DNA of 64,000 nucleotides. It comes from an uncultured Christensenellaceae bacterium. GTDB taxonomy: Bacteria; Bacillota; Clostridia; Christensenellales; Borkfalkiaceae. The DNA lies in the NCBI GenBank assembly GCA_910586945.1, contig CAJULO010000004.1:78749-142748 (forward strand), read 5' to 3'. The notes under the pieces are model-generated. The model did no database searches, was not told the origin of the DNA, and worked only from the letters and a program-made list of their open reading frames with translations. The translations under genes were made by a program, and so were the position numbers. Of the stretch, positions 35,672-45,406 are shown piece after piece. Position 1 is the first letter of the stretch, and every line of letters begins with the position of its first letter.

Positions 35672-38098
35672 ATGGATATGCAAAAAATTGAAAAAAAATG
35701 GCAAAAAAAATGGCAGGAAATAGATCTAGCAAAAATAGATAGAAGTAAATTAGATAAAAAAATGTATATATTGGAAATGTTTTCCTATCCATCTGGTTCC
35801 AAATTGCATGTTGGACATTGGTATAATTATGGACCTACAGATAGTTATGCTCGTTTTAAAAAAATGCAGGGATATGAAGTATTTCAACCAATGGGTTTTG
35901 ATGCCTTTGGTCTACCTGCTGAAAACTATGCCATTAAAACACAGATACATCCTAAAGATAGCACGGAACAAAATATTGATACAATGCATAAGCAACTACA
36001 AAAAATTGGCGCAATTTTTGATTGGGATGCAGAAGTCATTACCTGTCGAGAAGACTATTATAAATGGACACAATGGTTATTTTTACAGTTATATAAAAAT
36101 GGTCTTGCATATAGAAAAGAAGCCCCAGTCAATTGGTGTCCTAGCTGTCATACCGTTTTAGCAAATGAACAGGTACAACAAGGTGGTTGTGAACGCTGTG
36201 GTACAACTGTTGTAAAAAAGAATTTAACACAGTGGTTCTTTAAAATTACAGACTATGCTGAACAACTTTTAATAGGTCTTGATAGATTAGACTGGCCTGA
36301 AAAGACAAAATTGATGCAAAAAAATTGGATTGGTAAATCCACTGGTGCACAAGTGCAGTTTAGATGTGAAAGTGGCGACATTTTAGATATTTTCACCACG
36401 AGAATAGATACTATTTTTGGTGTAAGTTATATAGCTCTTGCCCCAGAACATCCCCTCGTACAAAAATTAACAGCAAGGGATATACAACGCAATGTAGAAC
36501 ATTATATCGACCAAACCGCTACTATGAATGAAATTGAGCGTCTATCTACCACAAAAGAAAAAACAGGTATTTTTATTGGACATTATGCTCTACATCCACT
36601 CACGGGCAAAAAGATACCTATATTTATTGCCGATTATGTTTTAAATAGCTATGGCACTGGTGCTGTTATGGGAGTACCTGCACATGATGAACGAGATTTT
36701 CTATTTGCAAAGAGATTTCATTTACCAATACAACCAGTAATTTATAATGAATCTGATGCATTGCCTTATACAGAATATGGCAAATTGATAAATAGTAAGC
36801 AGTTTAATGGTCTTATGGCTGAAGTGGCACAAGAGCAAATTCTCAACTATTTAGAAAAAAGAAATTTAGGATATAAAAAGGTAAACTATCGTTTACGCGA
36901 TTGGCTTATCTCCAGACAGCGCTACTGGGGAGCTCCAATTCCTATTCTCTACTGTCCAGCCTGCGGTATTGTACCTGTCCCTGAAAATGATTTGCCTGTT
37001 ACACTTCCGTATGCTGTAGAATTTAAGCCGGATGGCAAATCACCACTTGCAAAATCAAAAGAATTTATGCATACAACCTGTCCACAATGTGGTAAACCTG
37101 CTACGCGTGAAGTGGATACATTGGATACTTTTGTATGTTCTAGCTGGTATTTTTTACGATATCCTGACTCTCAAAATAGAGAAAAACCTTTTGATAGCGA
37201 AATAATAAATCAATTTTTACCAGTTGATAAATATGTCGGTGGTGCAGAGCATGCATGTATGCATTTGTTATATGCGCGTTTTATCACAAAAGTTTTATAT
37301 GATTTAAAGTACATCAACTTTGATGAACCCTTTACATCCCTTGTGCATCAGGGTTTAATTTTAGGACCAGATGGGAATAAAATGTCTAAGAGTTTAGGGA
37401 ATGTAGTTTCACCAGATACATTTATTGACCAATATGGTGCAGATATCTTTAGATTGTATTTAATGTTTGGATTTTCTTATACAGACGGTGGAGCATGGAA
37501 TGATGACGGTTTAAAATCAATAGCAAAATTTTTAGATAGAATTGAACGGTTAATTACAAAATTTTTACAAGAAGAAAAATCTAAGCAAAAGAATTTTGAT
37601 ATAACAAGTGCTGAAAAAGAACTTTTGTATATGCAAAACAATGCAATAGAACAGGTTACAAAAGATTTAGAAGCATTCTCCTTTAATACAGCAATTGCAA
37701 GACTTATGGAATATCTAAATACTTTACAAAAATACGATGCATTGCAAAGAAAAAATTATCAACTTTTAAGACAATCTATTGAAAAATTTATTCTTTTACT
37801 TGCTCCAGCAACCCCACATTTTAGTGAAGAAGTATGGGAAATGCTTGGACATAATCGTTCTATCTTTTTAGAAAAATATCCTATTTGTGATAAAAATGCA
37901 CTTATTCGTGAAGAAGTTGAATATGCACTGCAAATCAATAGTAAAATTAAATGTAAATTGATGATTGCATCTAAATGGAGGCAAGAAGAAATTGCAGAAT
38001 ATGTGCAAACAAACACTGAAGTATTAGCATATACAGAAAATAAACCAATCAAAAAAATTATTATTGTACCAAATAAACTTATCAACATTATTCTTTAA
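35672..38098 (+). CDS. leuS: Leucyl-tRNA synthetase
   Basis: 808 residues, bacterial type. Class I motifs: the HVGHWYNYG form of HIGH near residue 47 and GNKMSKSLGN near 570. The editing domain lies between about 220 and 420, with zinc-type CPSC/CERC and CPAC/CPQC pairs. A C-terminal anticodon domain follows. No T-box is visible before it. It follows the small PLDc_N-like gene. Confidence 0.97.
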   Translation: MDMQKIEKKWQKKWQEIDLAKIDRSKLDKKMYILEMFSYPSGSKLHVGHWYNYGPTDSYARFKKMQGYEVFQPMGFDAFGLPAENYAIKTQIHPKDSTEQNIDTMHKQLQKIGAIFDWDAEVITCREDYYKWTQWLFLQLYKNGLAYRKEAPVNWCPSCHTVLANEQVQQGGCERCGTTVVKKNLTQWFFKITDYAEQLLIGLDRLDWPEKTKLMQKNWIGKSTGAQVQFRCESGDILDIFTTRIDTIFGVSYIALAPEHPLVQKLTARDIQRNVEHYIDQTATMNEIERLSTTKEKTGIFIGHYALHPLTGKKIPIFIADYVLNSYGTGAVMGVPAHDERDFLFAKRFHLPIQPVIYNESDALPYTEYGKLINSKQFNGLMAEVAQEQILNYLEKRNLGYKKVNYRLRDWLISRQRYWGAPIPILYCPACGIVPVPENDLPVTLPYAVEFKPDGKSPLAKSKEFMHTTCPQCGKPATREVDTLDTFVCSSWYFLRYPDSQNREKPFDSEIINQFLPVDKYVGGAEHACMHLLYARFITKVLYDLKYINFDEPFTSLVHQGLILGPDGNKMSKSLGNVVSPDTFIDQYGADIFRLYLMFGFSYTDGGAWNDDGLKSIAKFLDRIERLITKFLQEEKSKQKNFDITSAEKELLYMQNNAIEQVTKDLEAFSFNTAIARLMEYLNTLQKYDALQRKNYQLLRQSIEKFILLLAPATPHFSEEVWEMLGHNRSIFLEKYPICDKNALIREEVEYALQINSKIKCKLMIASKWRQEEIAEYVQTNTEVLAYTENKPIKKIIIVPNKLINIIL

Positions 38099-38103
38099 AA
38101 AAT

Positions 38104-38132
38104 AAAAAGATAGCTTTAAAGCTATCTTTTTA
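38104..38132. terminator. Bidirectional terminator after leuS
   Basis: Stem AAAAAGATAGCTTT / AAAGCTATCTTTTT. It overlaps the stop codon of the converging minus-strand gene. Confidence 0.88.
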
Positions 38133-40235
38133 TTTTTTACCGTTTAATAATATTTTTCTTTCTTCCTCAGTAATACCATCAAGAACTAAATCAATGATAT
38201 GTTTTTTAGAACCACGCATTACAGTTACTTGTATTTTTTTTGCTCTACTATTTAACCATTGTATAATATTCTCAATAAAAATATAGTCACCAACTTTTAA
38301 ACTGCCTTTGCTATATGTAAATGGAATAATACCCCATTGTATTAAAGCTTGACGATAATTTTGACTATAAGAATGTGCAATGTTAGCCAATCCTCCATTC
38401 GTGCGTTGTGTAAATGCAATTTCTTCTCGCATACTGTCATCACCGATAGAATTTGCTACAATACATGTACCAAAAGATAACCCTTCTTTTAAAACTTCTA
38501 ATGGAATACAATTTGTAATTTTTTTATTGATATTTAATTCTGTATTCCAAGCTTCCATTTCATGCAGACAATTTTGGCAATTTTGATAATACTCTTTATC
38601 TTTCCATTTCAAAAACTGTTTCGCTAAATAAGTTGGCTTAAAAATTGCCTTATCTGCTAAATCTTTTGCAAGCATATCATTTGCAGAAATTTTGCCACTA
38701 TGTTGTGTTGCAGCAACTTTTAAAAGCATATGTTTTTTTACAGGTAAAACAGCTGGCAAATCTTGAATATGTCTTGTTATTTTTGTAGTATATGTATGGT
38801 CTGCAACATTCTCATAATTTGATATTCTTGTATCCAATAATTTTGCAAAATATTTATATTTCTTCAATTTTTTATTGTATAAATTACGCTTATCTGCTAC
38901 AAGATGACCATTTGCTAGTAAACTTGCTGTTATTGTATAAGCATCTAAAATCATTACATTATCTGCTTGAAAAAATTCTCCGCTACAAACTGTAAAAGTA
39001 TATGGCGGTGCATAAATGGAAGTTGGTTTATCTACAACCTTTACATCAAATCCACTATCCATCATAGATATTATATAATTCGCTTCTAAGCCAGCTCTAT
39101 AGATTGCTTGACTAGATAGATATATCGTAGCATTATTTTTATCAATCACTTTTCTATATGTAGCAGATGCAATATTCGCTAAAATTTCATAATTTGTATT
39201 GAGTAAATGTGCTTTCTTAAATTGTAAATTACCTTGTTTTAAACTAGCAACAAAAGTATTTAAATTCGGATTTTCTTCAGCTAACTTTTCAAATTTTTGT
39301 ATAAGTTCAATGCTTGGTGAAATTATATCTTGCAATTTATAAATTTCTTCCACAAAAGGAAGAGCTATCATTGGGACTACAGTATTTAAGTTGACATTTA
39401 TTCCAAAATCATAGTAGACAACCTCATCCGGTTTTAGTTCTTTATAATCTGATTCTCTACCATGTATTGATAAATATGCTTTCGTTTTTTCATCTGTCTG
39501 CCAAATCGTTGCAAAACATCCTGTTAAATGCATATAACTATCAATAGTATTTCTACATTCTTGACTTAAATGTTTTACTCCAGTACCAAAAATTTCTACA
39601 ATCTTATTTTTTAAAAAGTTATTCTTTAATGTTACCTTTAAAATATCAAGAGCAATATCGGTACCACCAATTCCTTTACGCGCTTTACCACGCAAATAAA
39701 TTGCCACTTTTTGTGGAACTTTATCAATATCTATAGTTTGGTTTTTTAGATGATTTACAATGGTAAAATTATGTACATTTATGGACATACAACCAAGACT
39801 ACCAAGTTGTCTGTTACTTGTTGATAATATTACATCAGCAGTTTTTGCCATACTTTCTAACAAATATTGTCTTGTTGTTGCAAAAGACTGTGGCAAGCAT
39901 ATAGCTCCATATTTTTTTGCTACTGACTTAATATAATTTTGCACATCAAGACACGTGATATTCGCATTTGATAGAAGCACAGGCAAATTAAAATTATTTA
40001 TAGCATTATTTTGTAAAAGTTGAAGCACTGCTGTTGCTTGGTCATTTTCAATTACAATAGCATCTGCACGCAATTTTAAATTTTCACAACTGCTAGAATT
40101 ATGCAACTTAAAAATTTGATAAGACATACTACCAGTTAAACTTTTTTCTTTCATATCGCCCATAATAAAGGCACGATTTTTGCGAAGCAGTGCATTATTT
40201 TTATGGTAACAACCGCCAGTAATAATTTTAGCCAT
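38130..40235 (-). CDS. Aconitase-superfamily protein lacking catalytic and Fe-S residues
   Basis: 701 residues aligning along its length with clostridial aconitase-type hydratases. Family blocks kept: FGTGVKHLSQECRNTIDS, IWQTDEKTKAYLSIHGRE, YKELKPDEVVYYD, MILDAYTITASLLANG and, in the swivel domain, SIGDDSMREEIAFTQRTNGG and IQWGIIPF. Key residues are gone: the substrate-site GSDSHTRYG segment reads STSNRQLGS (138-146), the CGPC pair of cluster ligands reads KPTS (403-406), and the third ligand Cys in GSC/GGC is replaced by LLNT (345-348). It therefore probably cannot hold [4Fe-4S]. A perfect-consensus promoter suggests expression. Function unknown. Confidence 0.8.
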   Translation of the reverse strand: MAKIITGGCYHKNNALLRKNRAFIMGDMKEKSLTGSMSYQIFKLHNSSSCENLKLRADAIVIENDQATAVLQLLQNNAINNFNLPVLLSNANITCLDVQNYIKSVAKKYGAICLPQSFATTRQYLLESMAKTADVILSTSNRQLGSLGCMSINVHNFTIVNHLKNQTIDIDKVPQKVAIYLRGKARKGIGGTDIALDILKVTLKNNFLKNKIVEIFGTGVKHLSQECRNTIDSYMHLTGCFATIWQTDEKTKAYLSIHGRESDYKELKPDEVVYYDFGINVNLNTVVPMIALPFVEEIYKLQDIISPSIELIQKFEKLAEENPNLNTFVASLKQGNLQFKKAHLLNTNYEILANIASATYRKVIDKNNATIYLSSQAIYRAGLEANYIISMMDSGFDVKVVDKPTSIYAPPYTFTVCSGEFFQADNVMILDAYTITASLLANGHLVADKRNLYNKKLKKYKYFAKLLDTRISNYENVADHTYTTKITRHIQDLPAVLPVKKHMLLKVAATQHSGKISANDMLAKDLADKAIFKPTYLAKQFLKWKDKEYYQNCQNCLHEMEAWNTELNINKKITNCIPLEVLKEGLSFGTCIVANSIGDDSMREEIAFTQRTNGGLANIAHSYSQNYRQALIQWGIIPFTYSKGSLKVGDYIFIENIIQWLNSRAKKIQVTVMRGSKKHIIDLVLDGITEEERKILLNGKK

Positions 40236-40263
40236 CTAAATTCCCCTATCTTGTATTGATGTT

Positions 40264-40292
40264 ATTATAGTAAAAAATTTAAATTTTGTCAA
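40264..40292 (-). promoter_or_regulatory. Consensus promoter of the aconitase-like gene
   Basis: Minus strand: TTGACA (40287-40292), 17 bases, TATAAT (40264-40269); exact consensus. Confidence 0.85.
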
Positions 40293-40316
40293 CATGTTCA
40301 TATGATATTTTAAATT

Positions 40317-40345
40317 AAAAAAAGGTAGCAAACGCCACCTTTTGT
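40317..40345 (-). terminator. Terminator of the atp operon
   Basis: Stem AAAGGTGGC / GCTACCTTT (one G-U pair) with a GTTT loop and a following T run, just after atpC. Confidence 0.82.
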
Positions 40346-40348
40346 CTA

Positions 40349-40765
40349 TTATTGACGAAAAAAATGTCCGCCTTTTTTTAATTTAAGACGAGCAAAAGCT
40401 CTTTGCATTGCTCTCTTGTTGAGTTGAAATTCAGCCTCGCTCTTTAATAAACGAAGTTGCTCTTGTGCTCTCTCTTGCGCCTCTCTCGCACGATGTTCAT
40501 CAATATCTTCTGGCCATTCAACAGCTTGCGAAAAGACTACCACTGCATCAGGACGAATTTCAACGAATCCTTCACTTGTAAACGCTTCTTTTGCCTCCCC
40601 TGATTGAGTAAGTACTAAAGTCCCTGGTTCTAAAGCAAATACCATAGGTTGATGATTCGCTAAAATAAGGCACTCTCCAGCACTCGTTGGCAGCTTTAAC
40701 TTTTCAACTTCATCGGCATAAAATTTTTTTTCCGGAGTAATAATTTCCAAATAAAATTTATTCAT
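40349..40765 (-). CDS. atpC: ATP synthase epsilon subunit
   Basis: 138 residues: N-terminal beta sandwich (about 1-85, MNKFYLEIITPEKKFY, ANHQPM) and C-terminal two-helix region (EHRAREAQERAQ onward). Couples rotor and catalytic head. An ATG four codons upstream has no clear site; the ATG at 40765 gives the usual family start. Last gene of atpBEFHAGDC. Confidence 0.93.
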   Translation of the reverse strand: MNKFYLEIITPEKKFYADEVEKLKLPTSAGECLILANHQPMVFALEPGTLVLTQSGEAKEAFTSEGFVEIRPDAVVVFSQAVEWPEDIDEHRAREAQERAQEQLRLLKSEAEFQLNKRAMQRAFARLKLKKGGHFFRQ

Positions 40766-40783
40766 AATTGCATCCAAAATATT

Positions 40784-42178
40784 TTATTCAATATCTGCTT
40801 TCATTTTTTTTGCATTTTTTCTTACATCATCAATATCCCCTACATTGAAAAAGGCATTTTCAGGGAGATGGTCAACATCGCCAGACAAAATACTTTTAAA
40901 ACTTGCTATTGTTGCAGAAAGTGGTACATAACGCCCTTCAATACCAGTAAAGATTTTTGATACTGTAAATGGTTGAGATAAAAATTTTTGTATCTTTCTT
41001 GCTCTAAATACCACATTTTTATCTTCTTCAGAAAGTTCGTCCATACCTAAAATAGCAATAATATCTTGCAACTCTTTGTATCTCTGTAAAATTGCAGTCA
41101 CTTTATTCGCTGTATCATAATGTTCATGTCCTACAATTTGTGGGTCTAGAATTCTTGAAGAAGATTCTAGCGGGTCAATTGCAGGATATATACCCATTTC
41201 TACTACCTTTCTAGAAAGTACTGTTGTAGCATCTAGATGCGAAAAAATTGCAGAAGGTGCAGGGTCTGTAATATCATCCGCTGGCACATATACCGCTTGT
41301 ATAGATGTAATAGAACCTTTTTTAGTACTTGCAATTCTTTCTTGCAATTCACCCATTTCCGTTGCAAGTGTAGGTTGATAACCTACTGCAGATGGCATTC
41401 TACCAAGCAAAGCTGAAATTTCGCTACCTGCTTGTATATACCGATAAATATTATCGATAAATAACAATACATCTTGTCTATTGACATCTCTAAAATATTC
41501 TGCAAGAGTAAGTCCAGTGAAAGCTGTACGCATTCTACTTCCGGGTGGTTCATTCATTTGACCAAAAACTAAGGCAGTATTCTTTAATACTCCTGAGCTT
41601 TGCATATCTTCAACCATGTCAAACCCTTCTCTACTGCGTTCACCAACCCCTGTAAAGATACTATATCCCCCATGTTCATTCGCAATATTATGCATAAGCT
41701 CCATAATAAGCACTGTTTTACCAACACCAGCACCACCAAACAAACCAATTTTACCACCTTTACTATATGGTGCAATTAAGTCAATTACTTTTATACCTGT
41801 TTCAAATACCTCAGTCATAGCACTTTGTTCAAAAAAGGTAGGCGCTTTTCTATGAATATTCCATTCATGTTCTGCGTCAATTTTTTCCTTTTTATCTAGT
41901 GGTTCACCAAGTACATTTAGAACTCTACCAAGCACTTTTTCACCAACAGGAACGCTAATTTGCGCACCTGTATCAAAGATATCCATACCTCTTGCAAGCC
42001 CTTCAGTTGCTGTGATTGCCATACAACGCGCAATCCCTTTTTCAAGATGGGCAAGCACTTCAAACACGGCATATGGTTCTGTACTAACCAATTTTTGATA
42101 GATTGGTGGCATATGGTCGGTAAATTTAACATCTACCACTGCCCCCATAATTTGATAAATTTTTCCTTTATTTTGCAT
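40784..42178 (-). CDS. atpD: ATP synthase beta subunit
   Basis: 464 residues; catalytic subunit of F1. P-loop GGAGVGKTVL near residue 150, the GERSREG segment, and ALLGRMPSAVGYQPTLATEMG. GAGGGG precedes the ATG. Confidence 0.98.
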   Translation of the reverse strand: MQNKGKIYQIMGAVVDVKFTDHMPPIYQKLVSTEPYAVFEVLAHLEKGIARCMAITATEGLARGMDIFDTGAQISVPVGEKVLGRVLNVLGEPLDKKEKIDAEHEWNIHRKAPTFFEQSAMTEVFETGIKVIDLIAPYSKGGKIGLFGGAGVGKTVLIMELMHNIANEHGGYSIFTGVGERSREGFDMVEDMQSSGVLKNTALVFGQMNEPPGSRMRTAFTGLTLAEYFRDVNRQDVLLFIDNIYRYIQAGSEISALLGRMPSAVGYQPTLATEMGELQERIASTKKGSITSIQAVYVPADDITDPAPSAIFSHLDATTVLSRKVVEMGIYPAIDPLESSSRILDPQIVGHEHYDTANKVTAILQRYKELQDIIAILGMDELSEEDKNVVFRARKIQKFLSQPFTVSKIFTGIEGRYVPLSATIASFKSILSGDVDHLPENAFFNVGDIDDVRKNAKKMKADIE

Positions 42179-42190
42179 AATTTATACCCC

Positions 42191-43042
42191 TCAAATTCTT
42201 CCTGCGGAAAGGTCTGCAAGTTCTGTGGTAATTTTATCCTGCCTCAACTTATTGTATTGTAAATTTAATTCATCCAATATCTTATCTGCATTCTGATTTG
42301 CATTTGACATTGCTGTTCTGCGTGCCGTATGTTCACTTGCAGATGCATGTATTAAAGCAGAATAAATAAGTCCAATTAAATATTGTGGTACAATAATCTT
42401 TAATATTTCATTGGGTGCTTGGTCATATAAAATATCACCAGAAAAAGTTGGTTTTACATCCATTTGTATATCTTCTGGTAATACCGGTAATAGACGAATT
42501 ATTTCTGGTTTTCTAAAACTTGCAGAGTACATATGCGTAAATACCAAAAAAACTTCATCCATTAAGTTTCTATTATATAAATTTAAAATATCACGAGTAA
42601 TTCCTCTTGCATCGTGCAATGTTGGATTTGTAACAGCATGTGTAAACGCAAGGTCAATTGAACGTTCTTTGCTTTCAAAAAAAGAACGCGCCATTTGTCC
42701 AACAGTGATTACATAATGTTCAGGTTTTGTCTGTATATCTTGCCACGCAAGTTTTAATACATCACTGTTGTAACTACCACATAAACCTTTATCTCCAGCA
42801 ATTACTATATATGCTGTTCTATTCCCCATGCGTTTTTGTGTATATGGATTGATAACATCAGAACTATGTAAAAGAATATCTTTTACAGTATAACGCACAT
42901 TATCAAAATAAATAGAACTAAAACTTTGTTTTTGTATTACCTTCCTCAATTTTGAGATGGATATTAGTTCCATTGCCTTTGTAATTTGATGCGTATCTTT
43001 AATACTACGAATTCTATGCTTTAACTCTGTACTATCGGCCAT
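42191..43042 (-). CDS. atpG: ATP synthase gamma subunit
   Basis: 283 residues; the central rotor shaft. N-terminal helix IRSIKDTHQITKAMELIS and the C-terminal helix with ARRTAMSNANQNADKILDEL are the coiled-coil pair typical of gamma. AAGGAG before the ATG. Confidence 0.96.
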   Translation of the reverse strand: MADSTELKHRIRSIKDTHQITKAMELISISKLRKVIQKQSFSSIYFDNVRYTVKDILLHSSDVINPYTQKRMGNRTAYIVIAGDKGLCGSYNSDVLKLAWQDIQTKPEHYVITVGQMARSFFESKERSIDLAFTHAVTNPTLHDARGITRDILNLYNRNLMDEVFLVFTHMYSASFRKPEIIRLLPVLPEDIQMDVKPTFSGDILYDQAPNEILKIIVPQYLIGLIYSALIHASASEHTARRTAMSNANQNADKILDELNLQYNKLRQDKITTELADLSAGRI

Positions 43043-43068
43043 ATTACTCTCTCCTTATGTTGCATACT

Positions 43069-44589
43069 TTAGATATTATCAGGATGAGTAACTGCTATTT
43101 TACAGTATCCATTTGCAATATCTTTTATTTTTTGCATAAGTTCAGGACAAATTGTTTCATCTGGGTCAATTTCATCCATCAAACTTGTATGATTTGCATG
43201 AATAAATTCCAATATACCCTCATTAAACTTTGTCATTTCCTTAATTGGTATTTGATTGATAACTTCACTTTGTATTATAACAAGCAAAATTATCATATCT
43301 TTTACAGAATAATTGGTATATTGTTTTTGTTTTAAAGTTTCCGTCATTTTAGCACCTTGACTCAATGTGCGTTTTGTTTCAGCATCTAAATCAGAACCAA
43401 ACTGCATAAAGATTGCAAGTTCTCTATACTGTGCTAAATTTACACGCAACTGTCCAGAAACTTGACGGATTGCCTTTCTCTGTGCTGAACCCCCTACACG
43501 AGATACAGATAGACCAACATTAACTGCTGGACGCATACCACTATTAAATAGTTCGCTCTCTAAATAAATTTGCCCATCTGTAATGGAAATAACATTTGTC
43601 GGAATATACGCTGCTATATCTCCAGCCAATGTTTCAACAATAGGCAATGCTGTAATAGAACCACCACCTAATTCTTTTGAAAGTTTAGCAGCTCTCTCTA
43701 AAAGTCTTGCATGCAAATAAAATACATCCCCAGGATATGCCTCTCTACCAGATGGTCTTTTTAAGAGCAAACTCATTGTTCTATAGGCAACAGCATGTTT
43801 AGACAAATCATCATAAATGATTAAAACATCTTTCCCTGCATACATAAAATATTCAGCAAGAGCACACGCACTATATGGTGTCATATATTGCATAGTGGCA
43901 CTTTCATCGGCACAAGATGCAACTATACATGTATATTCCATAGCCCCATTATTTTGTAGCGTTGTTATTACTTTTGCAAGTGTTGATGCTTTTTGTCCAA
44001 TAGATGCATAGATACAAATCATATTTTTACCTTTTTGATTTAAAATTGTATCTATAGCAATTGCTGTTTTACCAGTTTGTCTATCCCCAATTATCAATTC
44101 CCGCTGTCCTTTCCCAATTGGAATCATACTATCAATTGCCAATATACCAGTCTGTAATGGTTCATTGACTTTATCTCTATCCATAATAGATGGTGCAGGA
44201 TATTCTATATTACGATAGGCTTTTGGTTGAATAGGTGCCAACCCGTCAATAGGATTTCCCAAGGCATCAACAACACGACCAAGCATAGCTTCAGTAACTG
44301 GCATAGTAGCAATAGTACCACTACTATATACATGGTCACCAACTTTTATTGCACTTGCCCCTGAAAAAAGTACAGCACCAATACCATCTGCCATTAAATT
44401 CAAGGCAAGCGCTTTATATCCGCCTTGTACCTCTAATATTTCATTATTTTTTACTTCTTCAAGTCCTTCAATATGTATGACGCCATCACCAACAGAGATA
44501 ACTTTTCCAGTCATTTTCTTTTCTGTATCTGTTGAAGCATTTGTTATTTTTTCTTTTAAACTTTCCCCTATTTTGTGGACACTAATCAT
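43069..44589 (-). CDS. atpA: ATP synthase alpha subunit
   Basis: 506 residues; non-catalytic nucleotide-binding subunit. P-loop GDRQTGKTAIAID near residue 170, the SDLDAETKRTLSQG block, and LKRPSGREAYPGDVFY. GGGGAG precedes the ATG. Confidence 0.98.
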   Translation of the reverse strand: MISVHKIGESLKEKITNASTDTEKKMTGKVISVGDGVIHIEGLEEVKNNEILEVQGGYKALALNLMADGIGAVLFSGASAIKVGDHVYSSGTIATMPVTEAMLGRVVDALGNPIDGLAPIQPKAYRNIEYPAPSIMDRDKVNEPLQTGILAIDSMIPIGKGQRELIIGDRQTGKTAIAIDTILNQKGKNMICIYASIGQKASTLAKVITTLQNNGAMEYTCIVASCADESATMQYMTPYSACALAEYFMYAGKDVLIIYDDLSKHAVAYRTMSLLLKRPSGREAYPGDVFYLHARLLERAAKLSKELGGGSITALPIVETLAGDIAAYIPTNVISITDGQIYLESELFNSGMRPAVNVGLSVSRVGGSAQRKAIRQVSGQLRVNLAQYRELAIFMQFGSDLDAETKRTLSQGAKMTETLKQKQYTNYSVKDMIILLVIIQSEVINQIPIKEMTKFNEGILEFIHANHTSLMDEIDPDETICPELMQKIKDIANGYCKIAVTHPDNI

Positions 44590-44631
44590 GGATATTATCT
44601 CCCCTGCTCTATTTAAAATTATACAGGTAAA

Positions 44632-44850
44632 TTAAATCGATTGTTTTAAGGCAATTAGCTTTGTCTTAACAGAACCGTCATATACCTCATCTCCAAGGCG
44701 GATGATAATACCGCCCATTATTTCGCTATCTATACAATATTGCACTTCATCGTAACCATGTGCTTGCACAAATTTTAAAATTTCTGCCTTCAAGGCATCA
44801 CTAATGTCCATAGCAATGGTTACATTTGAGATTTTTTTTTCTCTTTCCAT
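44632..44850 (-). CDS. atpH: ATP synthase delta subunit, C-terminal domain only
   Basis: 72 residues against about 175-180 for normal delta. What is present is the conserved delta C-terminus: IDSEIMGGIIIRLGDEVYDGSVKTKL. The whole six-helix N-terminal domain that binds alpha subunits is missing, and the preceding atpF frame occupies the space, so no frameshift hides it. The ATG at 44850 lies two bases after the atpF stop; a TTG eight codons earlier is less likely. It keeps its standard place between b and alpha. Confidence 0.85.
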   Translation of the reverse strand: MEREKKISNVTIAMDISDALKAEILKFVQAHGYDEVQYCIDSEIMGGIIIRLGDEVYDGSVKTKLIALKQSI

Positions 44851-44852
44851 CT

Positions 44853-45386
44853 CTAATTTTTCCTCTTTTCCCAACTTGCTAGACTTTCACGAATCAATTG
44901 TTCATTGTCACTTGGAGTAACATCTCTCTCCAAAATTTTTTCTGCAACAGCAATAGACACATCACGGATTTCTTTCTGTATATCTGTTGAAAGTTTAAGT
45001 CGTTCTTCAGCAATTTCTTGTTCAGTCTTAGACATGATATTTTTTACTTGATTTTTTGCATCTTGAATCAACTTATCCGCTTTAGAGTGTGCAACAGCTA
45101 GAGCAGTTTCTTGGATGGCAGTTGCTTCCTTCTTTGCCTCATCTAAAGCTTGCTCTGCTTGTTTTTGAATGATTTGCATATTTGCTGTCATTTTTTTATT
45201 TTTTTCTACTATGGAATTGACTTCCTCTTGACGCTCTTTAATTTTTTTGCGTACCGGTTTATAAATTAGAAAATAAAGAGCAGTTATCAAAATTGCAAGT
45301 GCAATTAAGTGGTAGACAATTGCCATAGGTTGTATTCCCAGCTTATTTAATAAGTCTGAAAATGCTGAAAGTAATGCATTTTGCAT
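44853..45386 (-). CDS. atpF: ATP synthase b subunit
   Basis: 177 residues: one N-terminal membrane helix (about 20-42), then a long charged coiled coil, the peripheral stalk. An ATG two codons earlier leaves only two bases from AAGGA, so 45386 is preferred. Normal length, with no extra domain that could replace the missing part of delta. Confidence 0.94.
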   Translation of the reverse strand: MQNALLSAFSDLLNKLGIQPMAIVYHLIALAILITALYFLIYKPVRKKIKERQEEVNSIVEKNKKMTANMQIIQKQAEQALDEAKKEATAIQETALAVAHSKADKLIQDAKNQVKNIMSKTEQEIAEERLKLSTDIQKEIRDVSIAVAEKILERDVTPSDNEQLIRESLASWEKRKN

Positions 45387-45406
45387 AATCATAATCCTTA
45401 TAATTT

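Noticed and set aside
38460..38590. CxxC pair (NCQNC) in the aconitase-like protein as replacement cluster ligands
   Set aside because: It lies in the linker before the swivel domain, far from the cluster site in the family alignment.
44632..45386. Frameshift as the cause of the short delta subunit
   Set aside because: The b-subunit frame fills the upstream space with a normal C-terminus, and no delta N-terminal sequence appears in any frame.
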